Below the pieces are notes generated by a model. That model was not told the DNA's origin. It saw nothing but the letters and a program-made list of their open reading frames with translations, and made no database searches. 64,000 bases of DNA from Photobacterium arenosum (GTDB lineage: Bacteria; Pseudomonadota; Gammaproteobacteria; Enterobacterales; Vibrionaceae): contig NZ_JACYTP010000002.1 in NCBI RefSeq assembly GCF_014841115.1, positions 186,001 through 250,000 on the forward strand, in the 5' to 3' direction. Positions 29,421 to 38,214 of the stretch are shown here, one piece after another. Position 1 is the stretch's first letter. Every line of letters begins with the position of its first letter. The position numbers were made by a program, and so were the translations under genes.

Positions 29421-29947
29421 AACACGCAATAGCAGTATTTACGCTGCTGATCGGAAGCTGGTTTGTCGCCAGTGTGCCAGTTCAGGCCGCGATTGATGTC
29501 TATGAATTTGCGACGCCTGAACAGGAAGCCGCGTTCCAGGAATTGACAGCCACGCTGCGGTGCCCGAAATGTCAGAATAACAATATCGCAGACTCCAATG
29601 CGGAACTGGCCAAAGACATGCGCCAGAAGGCGTATGAGATGTTAAGCGAGGGAAAATCCAAGCAGGAAGTCATAGATTATATGATTGCCCGTTACGGAAA
29701 CTTCGTGACTTATGATCCGCCACTTATGCCATCTACCCTGATTTTGTGGCTGGGCCCTTTGTGTTTCCTGCTTATTGGCGCCAGTGTGCTGGTCTATCGT
29801 TCCCGGAAGGGAGTGGTGGCTTCATCTCAGCCAATGGATGAAAAAGAATCCGCCCGTCTTCATGCATTACTAAATGATATTGAAAAAGAGGCAGAAAACC
29901 CGCACGCCGCCAGTGGTTCGGCAGGTGAAAGCAAGGTGAAAAAATGA
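29417..29947 (+). CDS. ccmH: Cytochrome c maturation protein CcmH
   Basis: CcmH resolves the disulfide of apocytochrome c. The 176-aa product has a signal peptide (about residues 1-25, VQAA), the redox motif LRCPKCQNNNIADSN and one membrane helix (about residues 103-124), then a short cytoplasmic tail. It corresponds to the N-terminal half of the E. coli CcmH fusion; the TPR half is the separate gene ccmI next door. Confidence 0.97.
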   Translation: MKHAIAVFTLLIGSWFVASVPVQAAIDVYEFATPEQEAAFQELTATLRCPKCQNNNIADSNAELAKDMRQKAYEMLSEGKSKQEVIDYMIARYGNFVTYDPPLMPSTLILWLGPLCFLLIGASVLVYRSRKGVVASSQPMDEKESARLHALLNDIEKEAENPHAASGSAGESKVKK

Positions 29948-31155
29948 CGTTATTTTGGATTTCCTCCCTGATACTGGTGTTGATTGCGCTGGCTTTTTTC
30001 ATTGTTCCAGCCTTTGTGGGAAGCAATCAGGATCGGGTTGCCAGCCGGGACGAACTGAACAAAGCTTTCTTTCGTGACCGGTTGGGTGAACTGAAAGAAG
30101 AGAGCAGTGAAGGACTGGTGTCGAATCCGGATGAGCTGGAAGTTGAACTGCAGCAGTCGTTGCTGGATGACGTACTGGAGACACAGGCACAGCAGAACAG
30201 TCAGTTTAAACCCTGGTTATTAATTCCCGGTATCCTGGTGATTGTCGGGGTGGCGTATGGTCTTTACGGCGTCGTTGGCAATCAGCAAAAAGTGGCTGAC
30301 TGGCAGCAGACGGTTTCAAAGTTGCCTCAGCTGACTCAGCGTCTGATGGGAGATAATGCTGCTCCGATGACAGATCAGGAGATGGAAGAACTGACCTTAG
30401 GACTCCGGACCCGGCTGCATGAGCGACCGGATGATGCCACCGGCTGGCTGTTGCTGGGACGAATAGGCATGGCAAACCGCGATATTGAAACGGCCCAGGG
30501 GGCAATGAAGCGCGCTCTGGATCTGGAACCGAATGATCCCAGTCTGCAACTGAGTTATGCTCAGGCCCTGATGATGGGGGGACAGCCAGGTCAGATTCAG
30601 CTTGCCCGTAATATGCTGACGCACTTGCTGGAACGTGATCCTGATAATCTGCAGGCGTTATCCTTAATGGCATTTGATGCGTTTGAACAGGCTGATTATC
30701 AGGCTGCCATCAAATACTGGGAACAGATGAAATCGCAGCTCAGCGCAGGTGATAATCGCATCAATATGCTTGAGCGCAGTATTGCCCAGGCAAAGGTGGA
30801 GATGTCGCAGACTGCCAATCCCAGCCCGGGTGTCAGGGTGACGGTTGAGCTCGGCGCCTCGGTGACGTTGCCGGCGCAAGGCATGGTTGTGGTGTCTGTC
30901 CATACCGCAGATGGTGCGCCCATGCCGCTGGCAGCCAGACGCCTGCCGTTATCACGCTTCCCGCTGACGCTCACCTTAACCGACAAAGACAGCATGATCC
31001 CTGATAGACTGATGTCAAAACAGTCAGAGCTGATAGTCAGGGCCAGGATCGACAGTGACGGCAACGTGGCGACAAAAGATGGCGATTGGTTTGGTGAGAG
31101 CGATATTGTGCCGTTAGGCGGAGAGACGACAATCACCATTAATACTCAGTATTAA
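29944..31155 (+). CDS. ccmI: TPR assembly factor CcmI
   Basis: CcmI holds apocytochrome c C-termini for CcmFH. The 403-aa product has two membrane helices (about residues 4-24 and 94-113) flanking a short cytoplasmic loop, periplasmic tetratricopeptide repeats (about 155-290: GWLLLGRIGMANRDIETAQ and following) and a beta-rich C-terminal domain. It ends the ccm operon and is followed by a strong intrinsic terminator. Confidence 0.95.
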   Translation: MTLFWISSLILVLIALAFFIVPAFVGSNQDRVASRDELNKAFFRDRLGELKEESSEGLVSNPDELEVELQQSLLDDVLETQAQQNSQFKPWLLIPGILVIVGVAYGLYGVVGNQQKVADWQQTVSKLPQLTQRLMGDNAAPMTDQEMEELTLGLRTRLHERPDDATGWLLLGRIGMANRDIETAQGAMKRALDLEPNDPSLQLSYAQALMMGGQPGQIQLARNMLTHLLERDPDNLQALSLMAFDAFEQADYQAAIKYWEQMKSQLSAGDNRINMLERSIAQAKVEMSQTANPSPGVRVTVELGASVTLPAQGMVVVSVHTADGAPMPLAARRLPLSRFPLTLTLTDKDSMIPDRLMSKQSELIVRARIDSDGNVATKDGDWFGESDIVPLGGETTITINTQY

Positions 31156-31173
31156 AACATACTGGCAGTTAAG

Positions 31174-31207
31174 AAACAGACTGGATATCATTATCCAGTC
31201 TGTTTTG
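31174..31207 (+). terminator. Intrinsic terminator after ccmI
   Basis: AACAGACTGGAT and ATCCAGTCTGTT form a 12-bp perfect stem with a 6-nt loop, followed by TTTTG. The next start codon (mlaA) is only 11-23 nt beyond, so no independent mlaA promoter fits after this hairpin. Confidence 0.85.
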
Positions 31208-31229
31208 CATTTATTAAGTGGCTAACACA

Positions 31230-32081
31230 TTGAAACCAAATCTGTTCTTATCCCTGTTACTGACATTCATCCTTATGGGATGTGCCAGCTCGCCGCCAGA
31301 TCCGTCACCGGAAAAACTGGCGGGAAACGAATACGGCCTGGATGATGAGGAGCTTGAAGCTGCCGGTCTGGATGTCGAAGAGCTGGAAGCCCTGAGTGAG
31401 CCGGAAAACGCGGTTTATGACCCTTTTGAAGGGTTTAACCGTGCCATGTGGACAGTAAACTACGATTATCTTGACCCCTATTTTGTCCGCCCTGTGTCAC
31501 TGGCTTATGTCGATTATGTGCCGTCACCGGTGCGTACCGGTTTAAGAAACTTCCTGTCCAACCTGGAAGAACCGGCTAACATGCTGAACAGCTTCCTGAT
31601 GCAGAACCCGGAAAAGGCGGTGGATCATTTCACCCGCTTTTGGATTAACAGTATTTTTGGTCTGGGCGGGTTGATTGATATTGCGGCCGCTGCCGATATT
31701 CCGCCACCGGGAGAGCAGGCATTTCCTGATACGCTGGGTTATTACGGTGTCGGGAACGGCCCTTATTTCATGATACCCGCATACGGCCCTTTGACCTTGC
31801 GTGAAGGTGTCGGGGATCGCGTGGATGCTCTGTATTTTCCGCTCAATCTGCTGACTTTTTGGCAAAGCGTTGGCAAGTGGGCGCTGGAAGGCATGGAAGA
31901 CAGGGCCAAACTGGTGGCTCAAGAACCTATGTTGAACAACTCACCGGATCCGTACGCTTTCACGCGCGATGCTTATATTCAATATAAGAACTTCAGGGCT
32001 GCGGGCAGGGAATCTGAACCCGCACAGCCGCAAAATGAAGAATATCTTGATGATTTTCTTGATGAAATAGACAGCGAATAG
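31230..32081 (+). CDS. mlaA: Outer-membrane lipid asymmetry lipoprotein MlaA (VacJ)
   Basis: MlaA sits in the outer membrane with OmpC-like porins and removes misplaced phospholipids for the MlaBCDEF retrograde pathway. The product has a lipoprotein signal (LLLTFILMGC lipobox), an acidic linker and the VacJ domain beginning YDPFEGFNRAMW with PANMLNSFL and TLGYYGVGNGPYFMIP. I chose the TTG at 31230, which gives MKPNLFLSLLL after an AAGTGG site; GTG 31218 would add four residues. The start lies almost on top of the ccmI terminator. Confidence 0.93.
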   Translation: MKPNLFLSLLLTFILMGCASSPPDPSPEKLAGNEYGLDDEELEAAGLDVEELEALSEPENAVYDPFEGFNRAMWTVNYDYLDPYFVRPVSLAYVDYVPSPVRTGLRNFLSNLEEPANMLNSFLMQNPEKAVDHFTRFWINSIFGLGGLIDIAAAADIPPPGEQAFPDTLGYYGVGNGPYFMIPAYGPLTLREGVGDRVDALYFPLNLLTFWQSVGKWALEGMEDRAKLVAQEPMLNNSPDPYAFTRDAYIQYKNFRAAGRESEPAQPQNEEYLDDFLDEIDSE

Positions 32082-32103
32082 TCATCCGGTCTGTGTGTAA
32101 GAT

Positions 32104-32133
32104 AAACCAGAGCAAAACTGCTCTGGTTTTTTT
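32104..32133 (+). terminator. Intrinsic terminator after mlaA
   Basis: AAACCAGAGC and GCTCTGGTTT pair around a 5-nt loop and are followed by a T-rich tract (TTTTTTTAT), 23 nt after the mlaA stop. Confidence 0.88.
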
Positions 32134-32492
32134 ATACCTCTAACACAGTTTGATTTTTGTTAATTTTTTGTAAATAAAAACATTTCTGACAAAGTTAACA
32201 CTTTGGCTGATTTCCAGTTTGATGAGTCCCAATAATACCGCTGCTGAGCGACACTTATTTGTAGCACTGAACTAATACCGGTCAAGCGAGTAGAATACTG
32301 CAGTAATTATCATTTCATCCCGTTCCATTGCCAGAAGTTTCATTTAGGTTGGCATAAGATCACAAAGCGCAATATCCAAAATAGAAATCTGACTTTCTTT
32401 CTTTGCGACAAAAAGAAACTGAACTATTGATTACCTAGCATGGTTTCATATCCGTGCTTTGTTACTTACTTTTTAACTCAAGGAACGAAGTA
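32134..32492. other. AT-rich intergenic region upstream of the chitinase
   Basis: This stretch of about 360 nt holds no credible gene. It is AT-rich and must contain the chitinase promoter, but I cannot name convincing -35/-10 boxes. A short inverted repeat (TTTCTTT and AAAGAAA around GCGACAA, near 32400-32420) is visible. Confidence 0.5.
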
Positions 32493-35000
32493 ATGTTTTT
32501 CAATAAGTTAAATCCTGTCGCGGCAGGTATCGCCGTGATGACTATGTCGTGGGGAGCGATGGCAGCACCAGGCACTCCGCAAATTGCCTGGATGGAAACG
32601 GATTACGCTATCGTAGAGGTTGATCAAGCGGCCTCAGCCTATAAAAGCTTGATTACGGTTAAGCCGGCAGCGGAAGTCCCGGTTGCCTGGCAGCGTTATT
32701 CTGGTGAAACGGCTGACCTTTGGAAAGTGAAGCTCAATGGTAATGTGGTGTTTGAGCAAAGCATTGCTCCGGCATCCAGCGGAGCGGGTTCAACAACACT
32801 GTCTGTAGCCCAGGGTGGTCAGTATGCCATGACAGTTGAGCTGTGTAGTGGCGTGGGGGCGGCGCAAGCCTGTACCAGCAGTGCGGCAACGAACATTGTT
32901 GTTGCCGATACCGATGGCAGCCACTTAGATCCATTACCCATGAACGTGGATGCTAATAATGGCAATTACACAACGCCTGCGAACACTGTGGTTGGTGCTT
33001 ACTTTGTCGAGTGGGGCGTCTATGGCCGTAAATTCTCGGTGGATAATATTCCGGCGCAAAACCTGACCCACATTTTGTACGGCTTTATTCCTATTTGCGG
33101 ACCCAATGAATCTTTGGGCGAGATTGAAAATGGCAACAGCCTGGCCGCATTAAACCGTGCCTGTCAGGGAACGCCGGATTATGAAGTGGTGATCCATGAC
33201 CCTTGGGCGGCGGTTCAGATGCCTCAGCCGCAATCAGGCCATACCCACAGCACGCCTTATAAAGGTACCTATGGTCAGATGATGGCATTGAAACAACGTT
33301 ATCCTGATCTGAAGATTGTTCCTTCTGTTGGCGGCTGGACATTGTCTGATCCCTTCTATTCTTTCACCGACAAAGCCAAGCGTGACATTTTCGTCGCCAG
33401 TGTGAAGAAATTCCTCAAAACATGGAAATTCTTCGACGGTGTTGATATCGACTGGGAATTCCCGGGCGGGAAAGGCGCGAATGCGAATCTGGGCGATCCG
33501 GTCAATGACGGCCCTGCGTATGTGGCTCTGATGCGCGAACTGCGTGTCATGCTGGATGAGCTGGAAGCCGAAACTGGCCGCCAGTACGAGCTGACATCTG
33601 CAATCGGTGTAGGCTATGACAAGATTGATGTCGTGAACTATGCCGATGCGGTTCAGTATATGGACTACATTTTCGCCATGACGTATGATTTCTTCGGCGG
33701 ATGGAACAACGTTCCTGGCCATCAGACAGCACTGTTCTGCGGCAGCCACATGTCTGCTGATGTCTGTAACGGCACAGGTGTTGATGAAAACGGCGTGCCT
33801 CGTCAAGGTCCGGCTTATACTGCCGCGCACGGTATTGATCGTCTTCTGGCGCAGGGTGTTCCTGCAAACAAACTGGTACTGGGTACTGCCATGTACGCAC
33901 GTGGCTGGACAGGTGTTACCGAAGCCAGCATGACAGATCCGACGAATCCAATGACAGGTACAGGCAACGGCATGGTGCCTGGTTCGTGGGAACCCGGGGT
34001 TATTGACTACAAAGACGTTGTGACTGACTACATCAATAACGCTGCAGTTACTAAGGGTTATGATGCGCAGGCAGAAGCACCCTGGGCGTACAATCCAAGC
34101 AACGGTAACCTGATCACTTATGATGACCGTCGTTCAGTGCTGGCTAAAGGTCAGTATGTCCGTAATCTGGGGCTGGCGGGCTTGTTTGCATGGGAAATTG
34201 ATGCCGATAACGGCGATATTCTGAATGCGATGCAGGATTCACTGGCTGGTGGCGGTGGCAACTACGCCCCGGTAGCGAAAGCGGGTGCTGATCAAGTGGT
34301 TAATGGTGCGGCGTCTGTGACTCTGGACGGCTCTGCATCCAGCGATCGTGATGGTCAGATCGTCAGCTATCAGTGGACACAAACCAGTGGTCCGGCACTG
34401 ACTCTGACCGGGTCAGATACCGCGACAGCTACCGTTGCTGTTCCTGAAGTGACGGCTGATACCCAGTATGCGTTCACGCTGACAGTCACCGACAATGCCG
34501 GTGATACCGCTACTGACAGTGTGACAGTCACGGCCAAAGCACCAGGTTCAAATACCGCACCTGTGGTGGCAGTGTCTGGTCCTGCGACAGCCAATGCCGG
34601 TGATACTGTAGTGCTGGATGCGTCGCAATCGTCAGATGCCGACGGCGATACACTGACCTTTACCTGGACAGTGCCTGCCGGTGTTAACGCGACAGTGAAT
34701 GGTGCAACAGTGAGTTTTGTTGCCGACAGCTACACAGTCGATACGCCGCTGAACTTTACCGTCGCGGTATCCGATGGGACCGATTCAGTGACAGAGTCAG
34801 TCACAGTGACGGTATTGAAAGACGGCGGCTCAACCGGTTGTACCAATGCCTGGGCAACTGGTGGTGTGTATAACTCCGGTGATATCGTGACGCATTCAGA
34901 CAAGTCCTGGAAAGCGAAATGGTGGACGACTGGTGAAGAGCCAGGAACAACAGGCGAGTGGGGCGTTTGGGAAGATCTGGGCGCAGCCAACTGCCAGTAA
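32493..35000 (+). CDS. Secreted multidomain GH18 chitinase (ChiA type)
   Basis: An extracellular endochitinase that hydrolyses beta-1,4 GlcNAc chains by substrate-assisted catalysis. The 835-aa product has a signal peptide (about residues 1-24, AMAAPG), a ChiA N-terminal Ig-like domain (about 25-150) and the GH18 barrel (about 165-585). The catalytic motif is FDGVDIDWEFPGG, acid Glu about 322. Two PKD-type domains (about 590-690 and 695-785) and a C-terminal chitin-binding module (CTNAWATGGVYNSGDIVTH with paired Trp) follow. ATG 32493 is 8 nt after AAGGA. Confidence 0.95.
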   Translation: MFFNKLNPVAAGIAVMTMSWGAMAAPGTPQIAWMETDYAIVEVDQAASAYKSLITVKPAAEVPVAWQRYSGETADLWKVKLNGNVVFEQSIAPASSGAGSTTLSVAQGGQYAMTVELCSGVGAAQACTSSAATNIVVADTDGSHLDPLPMNVDANNGNYTTPANTVVGAYFVEWGVYGRKFSVDNIPAQNLTHILYGFIPICGPNESLGEIENGNSLAALNRACQGTPDYEVVIHDPWAAVQMPQPQSGHTHSTPYKGTYGQMMALKQRYPDLKIVPSVGGWTLSDPFYSFTDKAKRDIFVASVKKFLKTWKFFDGVDIDWEFPGGKGANANLGDPVNDGPAYVALMRELRVMLDELEAETGRQYELTSAIGVGYDKIDVVNYADAVQYMDYIFAMTYDFFGGWNNVPGHQTALFCGSHMSADVCNGTGVDENGVPRQGPAYTAAHGIDRLLAQGVPANKLVLGTAMYARGWTGVTEASMTDPTNPMTGTGNGMVPGSWEPGVIDYKDVVTDYINNAAVTKGYDAQAEAPWAYNPSNGNLITYDDRRSVLAKGQYVRNLGLAGLFAWEIDADNGDILNAMQDSLAGGGGNYAPVAKAGADQVVNGAASVTLDGSASSDRDGQIVSYQWTQTSGPALTLTGSDTATATVAVPEVTADTQYAFTLTVTDNAGDTATDSVTVTAKAPGSNTAPVVAVSGPATANAGDTVVLDASQSSDADGDTLTFTWTVPAGVNATVNGATVSFVADSYTVDTPLNFTVAVSDGTDSVTESVTVTVLKDGGSTGCTNAWATGGVYNSGDIVTHSDKSWKAKWWTTGEEPGTTGEWGVWEDLGAANCQ

Positions 35001-35045
35001 ATTCAGATACCCACCTGAAGGCTGGGAACTGATAAAATCCATAAA

Positions 35046-35080
35046 GAAAAGCCGCTCTAACGAGCGGCTTAGTTTTTTCT
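35046..35080. terminator. Bidirectional terminator between chitinase and fadL
   Basis: AAAAGCCGCTC and GAGCGGCTTA form a stem with a 3-4 nt loop, followed on the + strand by a TTTTTT run and preceded by an A-rich stretch that serves the minus strand. It separates the convergent chitinase and fadL genes. Confidence 0.85.
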
Positions 35081-35099
35081 GGCAATATCCCGTTCTTAG

Positions 35100-36344
35100 T
35101 TAGAAAGAGCGGCTGTACTGCACACCGTACAGCAGCGCATCAGCACGGGTTGTCGCACTGATTGAGGTCGCCGCGGTTTGTTCGGTTGCGGCGATATCTT
35201 TACCCATCAGGTAGGTCAGGCCGAAATCAATCGTTGATTTAGTATCGAGATTATAGGTAAAGCCGCCAGAGAACCATTGGCGATCTGAATCTGGGACAGA
35301 AATGGAGGTTTTCTTGTCCTGAGCACTGGTGTCGTACATGTAGCCGGTACGCAAGGTCCAGTCTGAATTCAGTGTATAAGTACCACCAATCGCATAGTGC
35401 CAGCCATCCTGCCACTGGTAATCATTCAGTACTACGCCTTTGTCGGTTTTCAGCGTATCAAAGCTGCTCCACTCGATCCACTGAACACTATAGTGAACGG
35501 CGAACTGGCTGTTTAGCTGATGGAAACCGGAAAACTCAACCATATCTGGCAGCGGCATCAGCAGTTTCTGACCTTGAAGGTTCCCGCCGGCTGTCTGCGC
35601 ATACATATCACCTTCGGCTTTCAGCTCGGGACTGTAATGATAAGCCAGACCAAAGCGGTTGAGGTCATTCAGTTCATAGACTGTACCCAGGTTGAAGCCA
35701 ACAGCGGTGCCGTCAACATCAACATCCAGCAGTGGGCCGGCTACACCGGTTTGTTGCTGAACCAGTCCTTCTAATGTCTGATTGGAACGCTGCAGTTTGC
35801 CCTGGCCGTAAATGATGTCTAACCCGCCGCCGACGCTCCACTGATTATTCAGTCGATAAGCTGCATTCAGAGTCAGGTTCAGGCTTTTCACATCCGTCAG
35901 GCCGCCAAACTCGTTGGCAGAGTAGCTGCTGCTGAATTCGGTCTTGGTGCCGAAGTTTGAATAAATCCCGGCACCCAGAGCCAGTTTGTCGTTGACAGGG
36001 TGCACGTAATACAAGTTAGGCACATAAGAGCTACCACCAATCTGGGCATCATCAAGAGATGATGGTCCGAAGGGGGTGGAATACTGGGCATTTTTCACTT
36101 TAATGTCGGTGTCGATAACATTCAGACCCAGTGACATCGCTGGTGCATTAAACAAGGTCATAGCCGCGGCGTTACGCGACATTACTGAAGCATTGTCAGC
36201 AATGACGGCATCACCGGCAAAAGCGCGGCCCAGGCCAGTGGCAGACTGTGAGTTAAGCTGGAATCCGGCCGCCAGTGATTGCTGTGAGGCCAGCATGACG
36301 GCGGTTGCCATCAGAGTTTTTGTAAACAGACGCTTCTTGTACAT
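35100..36344 (-). CDS. fadL: Long-chain fatty acid outer-membrane porin FadL
   Basis: FadL imports long-chain fatty acids across the outer membrane. The 414-aa product has a signal peptide (about residues 1-25, SLAAGFQLNSQS) and the hallmark N-terminal hatch NSQSATGLGRAFAGDAV followed by an alternating beta-barrel pattern and a terminal aromatic residue (YSRSF). I chose ATG 36344 after AGGA rather than upstream alternatives because of the signal peptide. A FadR-like site lies about 80-100 nt upstream. Confidence 0.93.
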   Translation of the reverse strand: MYKKRLFTKTLMATAVMLASQQSLAAGFQLNSQSATGLGRAFAGDAVIADNASVMSRNAAAMTLFNAPAMSLGLNVIDTDIKVKNAQYSTPFGPSSLDDAQIGGSSYVPNLYYVHPVNDKLALGAGIYSNFGTKTEFSSSYSANEFGGLTDVKSLNLTLNAAYRLNNQWSVGGGLDIIYGQGKLQRSNQTLEGLVQQQTGVAGPLLDVDVDGTAVGFNLGTVYELNDLNRFGLAYHYSPELKAEGDMYAQTAGGNLQGQKLLMPLPDMVEFSGFHQLNSQFAVHYSVQWIEWSSFDTLKTDKGVVLNDYQWQDGWHYAIGGTYTLNSDWTLRTGYMYDTSAQDKKTSISVPDSDRQWFSGGFTYNLDTKSTIDFGLTYLMGKDIAATEQTAATSISATTRADALLYGVQYSRSF

Positions 36345-36425
36345 AGTTATTTTTATCCTGATCGTTTTTTGCTGACACTTTAACTGTGCCAGTGAGGAAG
36401 CGATTGTAGGAGCAGGCAAAAAAAC

Positions 36426-36442
36426 AACAAATCAGACCAGTA
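36426..36442 (-). promoter_or_regulatory. FadR-like operator upstream of fadL
   Basis: On the minus strand this reads TACTGGTCTGATTTGTT, matching the FadR consensus (AACTGGTCNGACNTGTT) at all but about two positions. It overlaps a TATATA -10-like element. FadR controlling fadL is established in gammaproteobacteria; binding here is inferred. Confidence 0.7.
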
Positions 36443-36537
36443 TATAAATCATTGTTTTATTGGATTGGACAGGGACTGACTGACGAAATGATCAGCACTT
36501 TTTTGCGGTGGTCACTGTTGGTGATACCACCGCAACG

Positions 36538-37251
36538 TTAAATACTGGTCCAACGCATGGCGTCTTTCAGCTGTTCGGCGACAGGCATGACATCTTCGCC
36601 TTTGTTACCCACCACTATCAGGCTGGCGTTCTGAGAAGGCATGACAACACCGCGCATATTGCTGTCTTCGAAGCTTTTCATGGTGTTGGAGGATTGGGGC
36701 ACGACAAAAACAGTAATTTTTCCGTGCTTACCGCCGATGACCATATGTAAGGCTTCACCGCCATCAAAACCACAATGATTGAGATAGTAAACATGAGAAG
36801 GCAAACCGCTGAGTTCAGGCCCGAAAGGTTTGAGTTTGGCGTTAACCTGAGTCAATGACACCCCTTCGTCAACCTGGTCGACAAAAGCGGCTTCGTTATA
36901 AATATGCGCCAGCGCAACCTGACCCATGTCTTTGGCGGGACTCAGCGAAAACCCGGGCTGAATCTGACCGATTAACAACCCGCACAGGAAAGCCACAGAA
37001 GCCGCTATGGCTAAATGACGGCGCACTTTTTTCTCGGCCTTATAGCCTTGCCCGGATTGGCGGAACAGGATTTTATCGGCCAGATCTTCCGGCACATCCA
37101 CTTTCATCGCTGCAGACAGCTTGCTGTCTAATTGCTGTAACTCATCGTGAAGTTTACGGTTAGCAATTGACGCATTTTTCGTAGCGACCATTTCTGGACT
37201 CTGCTCATTAGGATCTGCCAAAATTCGGCGACGAAATTCAAGATCGTCCAT
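36538..37251 (-). CDS. DUF3379-type membrane protein, probable anti-sigma partner
   Basis: A 237-aa protein beginning MDDLEFRRRILADPNEQSP, the DUF3379 start. It has a cytoplasmic N-terminal helical part (about residues 1-80), one membrane helix (about 83-102, LAIAASVAFLCGLLIGQI) and a periplasmic domain of about 130 residues. It overlaps the ECF sigma gene by 14 nt on the same strand, the arrangement of sigma/anti-sigma pairs. An anti-sigma role is inference from this arrangement and topology; I see no zinc-binding HxxxCxxC motif. Confidence 0.75.
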   Translation of the reverse strand: MDDLEFRRRILADPNEQSPEMVATKNASIANRKLHDELQQLDSKLSAAMKVDVPEDLADKILFRQSGQGYKAEKKVRRHLAIAASVAFLCGLLIGQIQPGFSLSPAKDMGQVALAHIYNEAAFVDQVDEGVSLTQVNAKLKPFGPELSGLPSHVYYLNHCGFDGGEALHMVIGGKHGKITVFVVPQSSNTMKSFEDSNMRGVVMPSQNASLIVVGNKGEDVMPVAEQLKDAMRWTSI

Positions 37252-37816
37252 TCTGGTGGCCCCTCCGCTCGGTTTGCTTTTCTAAAGCATCTTTTAACTG
37301 GTTACGCGCTCTGAACAATCGGGTCATCACTGTGTTTCTGTTCAGTCCAAGGATATTAGCAATTTCATCACCGTTGAATCCAGCCATGACCTGTAAAACT
37401 AAAGGTTCCCGGTATTCGGACGGCAGCTGTTTAATCATATGTTGTAGCTGGCCAAGTTCTGACTCGTTTAAACCGCCTGCGTCGGTGCCATGATCATCCG
37501 CAATGGGGTGATCGTCGATGTCGACCAAATCGAGCTGTTTGCGCTCAAAACGCCGGGCATTTTCGCGACGCAGGATGGTGATAAGCCAGGCTTTGGCCGC
37601 ACTGTCATCGTTGAGGCTGTCTAGCGATCGCCATGCGCGCAGGCAGGTTTCCTGCACCAAATCTTCGGCAATATGCTGATCATGGCACAGCCAGTAGGCG
37701 TACCTGTAAAGGTCTTTGTGCCAGGCCCTGACCAGGGCTTCATAGCGTGTCTGTTTATTCATATCCACAGAGACCGAGGCATCTGTGTTTTTCTTGCGAA
37801 AAAATTGCTTAATCAT
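37238..37816 (-). CDS. ECF-family (RpoE-like) RNA polymerase sigma factor
   Basis: A 192-aa extracytoplasmic-function sigma factor. Region 2 is seen in DLYRYAYWLCHDQHIAEDLVQET (quoted in parts: YRYAYWL, AEDLVQETCLRAW) and region 4 in GFNGDEIANILGLNRNTVMTRL-type helix-turn-helix. I chose ATG 37816; the TTG-like extended start upstream has no support and ATG 37762 would trim the family N-terminus. Target genes are unknown; stress or envelope response is typical for the class. Confidence 0.88.
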   Translation of the reverse strand: MIKQFFRKKNTDASVSVDMNKQTRYEALVRAWHKDLYRYAYWLCHDQHIAEDLVQETCLRAWRSLDSLNDDSAAKAWLITILRRENARRFERKQLDLVDIDDHPIADDHGTDAGGLNESELGQLQHMIKQLPSEYREPLVLQVMAGFNGDEIANILGLNRNTVMTRLFRARNQLKDALEKQTERRGHQNGRS

Positions 37817-37954
37817 GATGTAGCCCGTCCGTATCCTTTGAGCCGTAGTCAATAATACGGGAGATAACAGGAATTGGATTCATAAAATAGACTGTTGTGT
37901 TATTGATTTCCCTCAATATCTGTCAGCCCGCTTTCGTTATAGTAGCAGTGTTAT

Positions 37955-37966
37955 CGGGTCTGACCC
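37955..37966 (+). promoter_or_regulatory. FadR-like half-palindrome in fadI leader region
   Basis: CGGGTCTGACCC carries the FadR core GGTCNGACC as a perfect palindrome. It lies just downstream of a TATAGT -10-like element (37938-37943), a position suited to repression of a promoter reading toward the terminator at 38120-38149. Confidence 0.5.
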
Positions 37967-38119
37967 CTGATAACGTCCTTTACGGACTGAGTATACCCTT
38001 CAACTACTTGCGCGCGGAAAGTGTCAGTATTTCAATTGATAACTCAATAAGGAATGCTGAACGTTATTGTTCGCTATTGCTATCAAATTTGCACAAACGA
38101 CTGACACGTTGAGTTTGTT

Positions 38120-38149
38120 AACCATACCATAGCGGTGTGGTTTTTTTTT
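38120..38149 (+). terminator. Orphan intrinsic terminator upstream of fadI
   Basis: AACCATACC pairs with GGTGTGGTT (all nine pairs, one G-U) around a 5-nt loop, followed directly by nine T residues. No gene on the + strand precedes it for several kilobases, and it lies 133 nt before fadI. Confidence 0.8.
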
Positions 38150-38214
38150 GCGCTATGTTTTAACTCCTTACACTTTTCATTGTTTTTGGTTGCTCCAACT
38201 TCTTAAACATTAAT

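Larger units (their letters stand above)
37950..38149 (+). ncRNA. Candidate terminator-ended small RNA or attenuated leader upstream of fadI
   Basis: The 466-nt sigma-factor/fadI gap has no credible gene but contains a -10-like element, a FadR-like core and, 200 nt on, a strong intrinsic terminator. No open frame with a ribosome-binding site fits. The transcript start is inferred from the -10 element and its identity is unknown. Confidence 0.35.

Noticed and set aside
33234..33830. Minus-strand open frame (198 codons) inside the chitinase gene
   Set aside because: Antisense to the catalytic GH18 domain with no ribosome-binding site or recognisable motif.
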